From contig NZ_CP113920.1 in assembly GCF_029395535.1 (NCBI RefSeq), forward strand, positions 2,046,001-2,110,000: a stretch of 64,000 bases of DNA, read 5' to 3'. Source of the stretch: Bifidobacterium sp. ESL0732. Its GTDB lineage: Bacteria; Actinomycetota; Actinomycetes; Actinomycetales; Bifidobacteriaceae. Positions 8,792 to 16,046 of the stretch are shown piece by piece. Below the pieces are notes generated by a model, which was not told the DNA's origin, made no database searches, and saw only the letters and a program-made list of their open reading frames with translations. The position numbers and the translations under genes are program-made. How positions within the stretch are numbered: position 1 is the stretch's first letter; each line of letters begins with the position of its first letter.

Positions 8792-9697
8792 CTACAAAAA
8801 GGCATTCACACCCTCTTCGAGATATACCTGCCTGAAATCCTCGATTTCTTCGGGATGTGTGTTGGGCACGCCTTTGAACGCGTAGTCATCGCGCCCCAGC
8901 AGCTCATATTTTGATTCGCCGAAATTATGGAAAGGCAGAAGCTGAACCTTATCGACCCCGATCTCCTTGAGTTTGCGAGCCATGCCCCTGGCATCGGAAA
9001 GCGAATCATTAAAGCCGGGAATGACGGGCGTGCGAATCAGAAGGTCCTTGCCTGTGGAAACGGCATAGGCCATATTCTTGAGAATCAGCTCGTTGCCGAC
9101 GCCGGTACCGCGCTTGTGCAACTTCGTATCGTACTGTTTGAGATCCATGAAAATATGATCGAGATGCCCGATGGCAGCTTTGAACGTTGTTTCGGGTACA
9201 TGGCCGGTGGTCTCCATGCTGGTATCGATGCCGTGAGCCTTCAGCTTGTCGAGCAATTCCACACAGAAATGTCCCCATACCAGCGGCTCGCCCCCAGAAA
9301 GCGTGACTCCTCCGCCACCTTCCTCGTAAAACGGCTCATCCTGAAGGCATTCTGCGAGCACATCGTCGGTTGTGCGGTTTACGCCGACAACAGAGAGTCC
9401 AGGACAGGCCTTCAATGCGGCATCGACGTGGGTTCCCCCTATCCGCAAGCGCGTCACGTCCGGCCCCCGGCGCGATCCCGTCTTGATAAAACCGAATTTG
9501 CTTGCAAGAGCATTATCGGCATCACAACCGTCACAGGAACGCTCGTCCCATTCGATTTCCGGCGTCTTCTTCTGGCTTTCCGGGTTGGAGCACCACCCAC
9601 ATCGCAGCGGGCATCCTTTGAGGAAGACGACGGTACGTATGCCGGGGCCGTCGTTAAGACTGAATTTCTGTACATTGAACACAATCGCGGATTCCAA
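8792..9697 (-). CDS. Glycyl radical enzyme activase (radical SAM)
   Basis: Installs the glycyl radical on the GRE using S-adenosylmethionine and a 4Fe-4S cluster. The CX3CX2C motif is in GCPLRCGWC (C29, C33, C36) and the GGE motif is in LSGGEPLVWG. The protein is about 301 residues. In this activase family an insertion after the motif normally holds two ferredoxin-like clusters with eight cysteines. Here that segment keeps only DGC-type and ACPG cysteines, so the auxiliary clusters look eroded. The frame is open to an ATG at 9742, but no ribosome site precedes it and it would fall about 11 nt from the predicted transcript start. A TTG at 9697 has AAAGAGG 5 nt upstream and is preferred. Confidence 0.88.
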   Translation of the reverse strand: MESAIVFNVQKFSLNDGPGIRTVVFLKGCPLRCGWCSNPESQKKTPEIEWDERSCDGCDADNALASKFGFIKTGSRRGPDVTRLRIGGTHVDAALKACPGLSVVGVNRTTDDVLAECLQDEPFYEEGGGGVTLSGGEPLVWGHFCVELLDKLKAHGIDTSMETTGHVPETTFKAAIGHLDHIFMDLKQYDTKLHKRGTGVGNELILKNMAYAVSTGKDLLIRTPVIPGFNDSLSDARGMARKLKEIGVDKVQLLPFHNFGESKYELLGRDDYAFKGVPNTHPEEIEDFRQVYLEEGVNAFL

Positions 9698-9745
9698 CGT
9701 TGCCTCTTTCGAACAGTATTTGGGAACGTAATACACCATCATTAA

Positions 9746-9772
9746 TTACGTTCAAAATAAATATAACTTACG
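9746..9772 (-). promoter_or_regulatory. Bipartite CGTAA operator, activase promoter
   Basis: On the minus strand two GAACGTAA half-sites are 22 bp apart, matching the spacing and spacer composition of the element at 7585-7611. Here it overlaps the -10 and spacer of the promoter, a position that favours repression. An inverted third half-site lies at 9725-9731. Confidence 0.55.
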
Positions 9773-9788
9773 TTCGAAAATAAATCAA
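9760..9788 (-). promoter_or_regulatory. Promoter of the activase gene
   Basis: On the minus strand a -35 TTGATT (9783-9788), a 17-bp spacer and a -10 TATATT (9760-9765). It predicts a start near 9753, which supports the TTG 9697 start codon with a leader of about 55 nt. Confidence 0.6.
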
Positions 9789-9847
9789 CTATTGAAATGT
9801 ACATGAAAAAACTCTGGGCCTCTTATCCTCGTCTGCAGTTACAAATC

Positions 9848-9921
9848 AGGCATGAAAAAACCTCCGACGCCGAACGACGTACGGAGGTTTCTTAACTATT
9901 TGTTACTCGCGATTCACGCAA
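9848..9921. repeat. Copy B of direct repeat (rpmB 3' end and terminator)
   Basis: This is the resident copy. It holds the last codons of rpmB, its stop, and the hairpin terminator (arms CCTCCG/CGGAGG at 9861-9890 with A and T tracts). It matches 1768-1849 on the other side of the GRE cluster. Confidence 0.8.
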
Positions 9922-10108
9922 CCACGCGCTGAACCTTACCGGCCTTGATGCACTTGGCGCACACGCGAACGCGAACGTTCTGTCCGTCGATAGTGGTGCG
10001 AACCGACTGGAGGTTCGGGTTGAAGGTGCGCTTATTGCGGATATGTGAATGCGAAACGCTGTAACCGGTCTGCGGTCCCTTGCCGCACACTGCGCAACGA
10101 GCTGCCAT
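9914..10108 (-). CDS. rpmB: 50S ribosomal protein L28
   Basis: Large-subunit ribosomal protein, 64 residues, the usual actinobacterial length. It begins [15 protein letters not shown] and contains [14 protein letters not shown]. Zinc-ribbon style cysteine pairs CAVC (5-8) and CAKC near the C-terminus are both present, so this is the zinc-binding form. GGGAG precedes the ATG at 10108; a longer in-frame extension to 10195 has no ribosome site and no family similarity. The gene is monocistronic, and its terminator is the one duplicated at the far end of the GRE cluster. Confidence 0.97.
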   Translation of the reverse strand: MAARCAVCGKGPQTGYSVSHSHIRNKRTFNPNLQSVRTTIDGQNVRVRVCAKCIKAGKVQRVVA

Positions 10109-10848
10109 AATGGACTCCCTATACTGTTTTGACTTGCAAGTCTTGATGTCGTTATCCTGCGTTTCAGCGCACAACAGCGACACACAACTTATCAAGTATA
10201 CAACTGGGGCCGACCAAGGGCAACAACCTCAGATATCCAGCTAGGCTGAACGGCTTCAATATCAAGATGAACGGCTCGATGATCGTCGTGAAAAAACTCC
10301 GACCTCCGAAACGGCTGTCTGGTCCACTATAAATTTTGCTTGCAGCGTATTTTCAGAGTCATTTTTCAAGATTTTTCTACACATTTACGGCCCGAACAAC
10401 GTGAATAATATGCATAAACATGTTTTTATTCCGTTAATATCACTCTTATATTTCAAATACGTGATGGACAACCAAGCGGATTTGCAGCCCGATACACAGG
10501 ACCGGAAACTTGAGCAGATATCCGGCAATGGCAGGATGGGCCTTGCGCGAACAACTTGCATGCAAGAGAAACTCTTCCTGTATTCAACCCCTTTATCTAA
10601 CCGCTCAGCTTCAAATATCGACCACTGACAACGTTTCACGTTCCCGGATTACGTCAATGGCTATACGTCAATTACGTCAAATTAAAAATAGACATCTTAC
10701 AGCTTAATTTGCATTACAATATTGTTTTATGCCGACAAGCAGTAAAAGCGAATAGTTGTAAAAAATAGAAAGCAAACAAAATATTCATTCACCCGCTTAC
10801 CTGCCAATCTCCCTGCGGAATACCACAGACCTCAAAACCAAACCCGGT
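10109..10848. other. 740-bp gene-poor interval upstream of rpmB
   Basis: No convincing gene is seen. The stretch 10206-10323 reads as a short protein-like frame ending GSMIVVKKLRPP but has no start or ribosome site, so it may be a gene remnant. Three ACGTCAA copies occur at 10651, 10665 and 10674. Small open frames on both strands between 10385 and 10640 lack start signals. Confidence 0.4.
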
Positions 10849-12210
10849 TTAGATTCCGGTCAGAGGTAAAACCACGGTCGGAGATCCTGCCGGATAATCT
10901 CCAAGATGTACCGGCTCGCCGTCATCGGACACACGGAAGAGACTCAGGTTGTCGCTGACCTCATTGGCGACGACAAGCATGTTGCCGATAGCCTTGATAT
11001 GCCTCGGACGCTTGCCGCCACTTAACACGCCGCGCCCTTCCCAATCACGCTGTGTTTCTGGCGCCAGGCGGCTCAGCTTTCTGCCGTCCCAATACAAGGT
11101 CACGATGCGCTCGGTTCCACGCAGCCCGACGTAGACGAAACCACGCGAGAACGGCGAGACCGTGCTGCCTTGTGTTTCATTGGGATTGGCCAGGCAAAGG
11201 GCGTCAGGTACAAAGGCCAAGGACGCGGCCTGATCGGGATGTTCCCCCTGATCTCCACCGAGACTAACGGTCTGGGAAACCCAGAATTCTTCGGCATGCC
11301 CCTTATCTTTATGCCCACTACCGGCATCTTCAGCATTGCCGGGATGGTGAGAGTCCAAACCGACCGGTTCCAGAATGGTCACGGTGCATCCCCACTCATC
11401 GACCACGGCGATACGCCAATCACCGCTGAAACCGAACTCACCGGAGGGACCAGGCAAAACATGCATATCGCGTGGTCCTGTTCCGGGCGCAAGCGAAACG
11501 AAGCCGGTACGGACCAAACGCGAACCCTCCCAGTGATGGACGTAGATGCGGTCGGCACCCAGATCGGTGGTCAGCACGCGTCCATCGGCCAAAGGAAGAA
11601 TCCAATGGGCATGCGGCCCTTCCTGCGCCGGCAAGGGGCCATGATGCTCCGGATTCCCATGCAGCACTTGCGCCACCGGACCCAGAACATCGTCTGCGCC
11701 AATCGGCAGAACACAAACAGTGCCGTCTGCGTAGTCAGCGGTGATCAAGTGACGACCAAGCTTGGGGTCCAAGGCAATCGCCGCATGAGTCGGGCCAGAC
11801 TTGGCAGGCAATTTCACCCGCGATATTTCCTCAAGTCTCGGATCGTCGCCTGCACAGGAGCCATCGCTCGAACCGGATTCCTTATATATAAGTCTCAGTG
11901 AGGCCACTTCATCGGTGTCTTCAAGAACAGCGAAAACCGTGTCCCCTTCACGCAACAACCACGACGGAGACGGCACATCGGAAGCGACGCCTGCGGCAGC
12001 AATCGTCGGCACATCACCCGGCATTGTGTTCCCAGCAGCTTCCCCTTCGGATTTGACGGAAGCCGTCGCCGTAGAAAACGTGTTTACGTCAAACGTTTTT
12101 TTGTATATAGAATTAGGCATCCTCAATACATAGCGTTCGACACCTTTGCTCTGTTCGTCATGTAACGAACCGAAACCGCCTACCAGCAATTGATAACCAT
12201 CAATATTCAT
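10849..12210 (-). CDS. Lactonase-family seven-bladed beta-propeller protein
   Basis: Cytoplasmic protein of 453 residues resembling the lactonase (6-phosphogluconolactonase, YbhE) family. The hallmark segment is GPHAHWILPLADGRVLTTDL followed by GADRIYVHHW. Late blades show GLRGTERIVTLYW and NEVSDNLSLFRV, also family-typical. It is longer than the usual 340-380 residues because of insertions around residues 45-75 and 295-330. Bifidobacteria use the bifid shunt, so a role in a pentose phosphate branch is uncertain, and the natural lactone is unknown. It is transcribed divergently from the TetR gene. Confidence 0.75.
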   Translation of the reverse strand: MNIDGYQLLVGGFGSLHDEQSKGVERYVLRMPNSIYKKTFDVNTFSTATASVKSEGEAAGNTMPGDVPTIAAAGVASDVPSPSWLLREGDTVFAVLEDTDEVASLRLIYKESGSSDGSCAGDDPRLEEISRVKLPAKSGPTHAAIALDPKLGRHLITADYADGTVCVLPIGADDVLGPVAQVLHGNPEHHGPLPAQEGPHAHWILPLADGRVLTTDLGADRIYVHHWEGSRLVRTGFVSLAPGTGPRDMHVLPGPSGEFGFSGDWRIAVVDEWGCTVTILEPVGLDSHHPGNAEDAGSGHKDKGHAEEFWVSQTVSLGGDQGEHPDQAASLAFVPDALCLANPNETQGSTVSPFSRGFVYVGLRGTERIVTLYWDGRKLSRLAPETQRDWEGRGVLSGGKRPRHIKAIGNMLVVANEVSDNLSLFRVSDDGEPVHLGDYPAGSPTVVLPLTGI

Positions 12211-12269
12211 GTTTTCAATCTATCGCGCTTAATTGTTCACCTCAACTTTAAAAGCGAATTTTTATTTAA

Positions 12270-12285
12270 TGTGATGTTCGTCACA
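12270..12285. promoter_or_regulatory. Perfect CRP/GlxR-type palindrome
   Basis: TGTGATGTTCGTCACA matches the TGTGA-N6-TCACA consensus exactly. It lies in the AT-rich divergent region between the lactonase and TetR genes (12211-12500), which otherwise holds only promoter-like AT-rich sequence. Confidence 0.5.
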
Positions 12286-12500
12286 CTTTAATTTATAATA
12301 TTGTACACTTTTGCGTGAGGAAATAGATTATATTATTAATTTAACCAGTTTAATATGCACTTGTATATTTATGCTTGAAAGCCTAAAAGTTTTCTCTACG
12401 CGATAATCGTAATTTAATGAAAATCGTCAACCGTTATCCTTTAGAATCAGTACAGAAATTCTTCAACATAGAATTTTCTCAATCATCAGGAGGCATCAGA

Positions 12501-13295
12501 ATGTCTAGACCCCGACAAGACTCAAATCAATTGCCGGCTACGACGCGCATGGAGAATGCGTTCTGGAAGTTGCTTGAGGAGCGGGATTATCCCAAAATCA
12601 CCGTCACTGACATAGTCAATCTGGCGGGCGTCAACCGTAACTCTTTCTACTACCACTACTGCAAACTCAACAATCTCGCCGAAACCGCTATCCAGCACGC
12701 CGTCGAAGGAATCAACAGGGCTCTGCCTGAGTTCACCGTCGACCCCGCCAAGGCGTGGAACGGCATTGTTATGCAGCTCATCGGCGTACCGGCCAACCGT
12801 GTCTATCTCGACCGCATCTCCCTTACGGTAAACTCGCACAGCTCCCCATTTCTGCTTTTCACCGTGCACGACGCGCTTCGCGACGGCATCATCGAGTGGC
12901 AGCACCTCGACCGCGACATGAACATCACCCAGAATTGTCTTTTGGAATTCTCGGTGGGCGGTCTGCTCGCGATTTCGGGTATGTGGCCCAAGCTCTCCAA
13001 GGAGACGACGGTCGAACAGTGGAGCAATCTCGATGCGGCTGTGGTCGCTCGTACACTTTACATGGCCGTTTCCAGCGACAGCATGCCTGGTTTCTGGGTG
13101 CAGATGTTCCGCAGTGCGCTTGAGAAGGGCGAAAGTTCGGTGCTCAAGAGCCTCGCCCAAGCAGAAAGTCAAGACAAGGATTTCAAGCATGAGGTTGATG
13201 CTCTGCTTGAAGATCTTCACACTATGCAGCATCAACACACCGACGGGTTCAGGGGAAACGCGGCGCTTATGGGTGGCATCAGCCACACCGCTTGA
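12501..13295 (+). CDS. TetR/AcrR-family transcriptional regulator
   Basis: DNA-binding repressor of 264 residues. The N-terminal helix-turn-helix spans roughly residues 13-60: MENAFWKLLEERDYPKITV, then DIVNLAGVNRNSFYYHYC. The C-terminal ligand and dimer domain is not close to any subfamily I recognise. AGGAGG lies 7 nt before the ATG at 12501; an upstream in-frame ATG at 12417 has no such signal. Its target may be the divergent lactonase gene, the mscS gene downstream or itself; sequence does not decide. Confidence 0.85.
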   Translation: MSRPRQDSNQLPATTRMENAFWKLLEERDYPKITVTDIVNLAGVNRNSFYYHYCKLNNLAETAIQHAVEGINRALPEFTVDPAKAWNGIVMQLIGVPANRVYLDRISLTVNSHSSPFLLFTVHDALRDGIIEWQHLDRDMNITQNCLLEFSVGGLLAISGMWPKLSKETTVEQWSNLDAAVVARTLYMAVSSDSMPGFWVQMFRSALEKGESSVLKSLAQAESQDKDFKHEVDALLEDLHTMQHQHTDGFRGNAALMGGISHTA

Positions 13296-13350
13296 TTTTT
13301 GTTTCAGCCGATCCGACAGGCAGAAGCCTACGGGGGTAAGCTAAAGCCTT

Positions 13351-14103
13351 ATGGAAACATTGCTGGACTGGCTCAAGGCGCACGATAGCCGCATCCTATT
13401 TCTGGTTATCGTGCTTGCCATCGCCTTTGTGGCTACCAAAGCCGTTTCACGATGGCTCAAAAAACTACTTAATCATTCTGGCATTCCCAATGCGTCGATT
13501 TTCGTCAACCTTTCATTGGTTGCAATCTGGACCATTGCCGTGGCCATGGTGCTCCAGCCGGTTTTCGGCATCAACCCCACCACCATCGTCACGGCGCTTG
13601 GTGTCGGCGGCGTCGCAATTTCACTGGGGCTTAAGGACACCATAGCCAACATCATTTCCGGATTCGGACTGATGATCGGCCATGTCATCCACCCAGGCGA
13701 CCATGTGCGCATTCAGAACATCACCGGCACCGTCGAGGACATCACTTGGCGTCAGACGGTGGTGCGCGAACGCAACGGAAATCAGCTCATCATCCCCAAT
13801 TCGGTGCTCAACACCTCTGCGCTGGAACGTCTTACCCAAGAAGGCGAGGCGCGTGTCAGCGTCGCTTTTGCAGTGAAACCCGGAACCGATATCAAGATGG
13901 CCGCCAAGCGAATAGCAAGCGTGCTCAAAGCGGCTACCATCGACCTCACCGACCGCAGAAACCCACCGCAAATCAACTTCACCGGCTTTTCCGCCGACGG
14001 GGTTCAGGGCGAAGCTTTGCTCTTTGCCAATCCCGACATTAATCAGGACAGGGTGCGAGATTGCGCCGTCCGAGCGCTGGCCAAAGAGGACTTTATCATC
14101 TGA
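13351..14103 (+). CDS. MscS-type small-conductance mechanosensitive channel
   Basis: Inner-membrane tension-gated channel of 250 residues, close to the minimal MscS length. Helices lie at about 13-32, 50-70 and 75-105. The pore-lining helix reads TALGVGGVAISLGLKDTIAN, with the Gly/Ala ladder typical of MscS. The beta domain follows (PGDHVRI, GTVEDITWRQTVV, NGNQLIIPNS). Its likely role is release of solutes on osmotic downshock. It is 55 bp downstream of the TetR gene on the same strand and may share its transcript. Confidence 0.92.
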   Translation: METLLDWLKAHDSRILFLVIVLAIAFVATKAVSRWLKKLLNHSGIPNASIFVNLSLVAIWTIAVAMVLQPVFGINPTTIVTALGVGGVAISLGLKDTIANIISGFGLMIGHVIHPGDHVRIQNITGTVEDITWRQTVVRERNGNQLIIPNSVLNTSALERLTQEGEARVSVAFAVKPGTDIKMAAKRIASVLKAATIDLTDRRNPPQINFTGFSADGVQGEALLFANPDINQDRVRDCAVRALAKEDFII

Positions 14104-14154
14104 GCCTAGCTGCAACACTGCAACATCACGGCTCGTTTTCTCACTCGCCGCCCC

Positions 14155-14264
14155 GCGTCGGAAAGCAGAATCAAACGGGCATTATTCTGCTTTCCGACGC
14201 AACAGACAATCAGACCGCGTTCAAAAGCAGTATTTCGGGACCTATTTTCTGCTTTCCGACGCGG
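14155..14264. repeat. Tandem 62-bp hairpin repeat between mscS and the CPBP gene
   Basis: Two units repeat with an exact 62-bp period (TTCTGCTTTCCGACGC at 14185 and 14247). In each, this arm pairs with an inverted arm to give a 46-nt hairpin. The unit at 14155-14200 is a perfect 17-bp stem, and the unit at 14217-14262 is imperfect. It lies between the convergent stops of mscS and the CPBP gene and could end both transcripts. Confidence 0.8.
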
Positions 14265-14290
14265 CTTGTACGACGCTGATGGTGCAACCC

Positions 14291-15913
14291 TCAGCTGACG
14301 AAAAGCGCCATAATCATCTCGAGAACACACAGCACGATGAAGACGTTGATGCCGGGGTTGCCGAGCACCGTCTTGGCCCGCGTGCCTCTGGGCAATTCCT
14401 CGGGTGCACGATAGAACACGAGCTTCTTGCGTTCGACTATGGCGACAACGATGCCGACGACGAACATCACGATGTCGAAGATAAGGTAAATCAGGAACGG
14501 CGTGACCTCACCGCCGTGCCCCGCCGCGAACGCCTTTTTCATGCCGCCGACTATGTCGGTGTTGACCGCGTTCGCAGTGGACTTGCTCATCGTCAGGAAC
14601 GTCATCTGCGGCAGGAATCCACCGAAGAAATTGAACGTCATATGCATGGCGATGGTATAGCGCAACTTGCCGGTGCGCACGTATGCATAGGCCAGCAGGA
14701 GGCCGAAACCGAAGGCATAGAAGAACTGAAACAGATTGCCGTGGAACATGCCAAAAGTGAAGGCCGAAAGCAGGATCGCCGTTTTCTCGCCATATTGCTG
14801 GGTGTGGTCGATTAACAGGCGGCGGAAAAGCCATTCCTCAAAAATCGGGGCGATGATCACGGTGAAGAGCAGAAGGCTCACTGGGTCAAGGTTTTGCGTC
14901 AGCTCATCGATGCTGTTCTGCGCCTTCCCGTTGGAGAACAGACCTGAAAGAATACTGCCGATGAAATTGCCGATATCAGCAAGCGGGAACGACATCGCCA
15001 TCAGCGACAGGAACATGCCTATGCCCATATCGCTCGTTTTGCGCTTCACCTTCGGCATCGAGCGGAAAATGAGCAACGAAAGCGGGATAGCGATGACATA
15101 GAGCGGGCCATTACCCATCAGCAGTTCGGCCCACATCGGAAGTTTCTTCGGGTTGATGAAGATGGTTGAGAGCTGCGAAATACCCAACGCAAGAACGTTC
15201 CAGACCAGAATCACCATGGCCAGGGTGAAGCCGATATTCGAGAAACGCTTGCGGGCGTTGGCCAACCAGCGAGACATCGCCGCCTGCCACGGAGAGATTG
15301 ATTGATACCAGTAGCCGTTGGAAGCCGGACGTGCATATTGTGCAGGCTGCTGGGCATACGGGAGCTGCGACGGGTACTGGTACGGTATTCCGGGCTGATA
15401 TTGGGGCTGGGGCCGCTGCGACTGAGGCTGCGCTCCAAACTGCTGCGCCTGATACGCGGAATATTGGTAAGCCAGATATTGCGGTTGCGGGTATTGCTGC
15501 GTTGGGTATTGTCCGGGCTGCTGGTACGGCTGTGACGAATATTGCTGGAACTGCTGATATTGCGGCTGGGATTGAGGCGGTTGATACTGAGGCTGCCCGT
15601 AATCAGTCTGAGGCTGAGAGGACTGGGAGGACTGATATGGCTGGTATGGCTGCGACTGAGGCTGCTGGCACGGCTGGCTTTGAGGGTTGTAAGGCTGACC
15701 CTGGTATTGAGTTGGGTATCCCAGAGACTGATATGCCGGCCAGGTAGGCTGAGACTGAGGTCGCTGCCAAGGTTCCGGCTGCTCGGGTTGCGTCTGCGAC
15801 CGCACTGTCTGATAAGCCGATTGCGGCTGATACTGCGACTGCTGCGACGAACCTGATTCCTCGTGCTCGACCGACTGCGGAGTTTGTTCTTCGGAACGGT
15901 TATCGTCGTTCAT
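14291..15913 (-). CDS. CPBP-family intramembrane protease with Q/Y/P-rich N-terminal domain
   Basis: Membrane glutamic-type protease of the CAAX/bacteriocin-processing (Abi) family, 540 residues. The C-terminal half carries helices and the catalytic motifs FEEWLFRRLL (EExxxR) and FGMFHGN (FxxxH), so it should be active. The N-terminal ~200 residues are hydrophilic and dominated by Gln, Tyr, Pro and Ser in short repeats such as QPQSQPY and QPQYQP, a prion-like composition rare in bifidobacterial proteins. The ATG at 15913 is chosen; a GTG at 15925 sits too close to GAGGG. The substrate is unknown. A 62-bp hairpin repeat follows its stop. Confidence 0.85.
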   Translation of the reverse strand: MNDDNRSEEQTPQSVEHEESGSSQQSQYQPQSAYQTVRSQTQPEQPEPWQRPQSQPTWPAYQSLGYPTQYQGQPYNPQSQPCQQPQSQPYQPYQSSQSSQPQTDYGQPQYQPPQSQPQYQQFQQYSSQPYQQPGQYPTQQYPQPQYLAYQYSAYQAQQFGAQPQSQRPQPQYQPGIPYQYPSQLPYAQQPAQYARPASNGYWYQSISPWQAAMSRWLANARKRFSNIGFTLAMVILVWNVLALGISQLSTIFINPKKLPMWAELLMGNGPLYVIAIPLSLLIFRSMPKVKRKTSDMGIGMFLSLMAMSFPLADIGNFIGSILSGLFSNGKAQNSIDELTQNLDPVSLLLFTVIIAPIFEEWLFRRLLIDHTQQYGEKTAILLSAFTFGMFHGNLFQFFYAFGFGLLLAYAYVRTGKLRYTIAMHMTFNFFGGFLPQMTFLTMSKSTANAVNTDIVGGMKKAFAAGHGGEVTPFLIYLIFDIVMFVVGIVVAIVERKKLVFYRAPEELPRGTRAKTVLGNPGINVFIVLCVLEMIMALFVS

Positions 15914-16046
15914 ATTGCGGCACACGCCCTCTCAGACTATTCATCAACTTACGATATTTATCAATTATAGAAAATGCGGTATGCATTGATATCTATCGCC
16001 ATCTTATCTATATTAAATTAAAGTTGATATTATTTAATATACAAAT

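Noticed and set aside
10385..10640. Small ORFs on both strands upstream of rpmB
   Set aside because: No ribosome sites, cysteine- and serine-rich translations, mutually overlapping.
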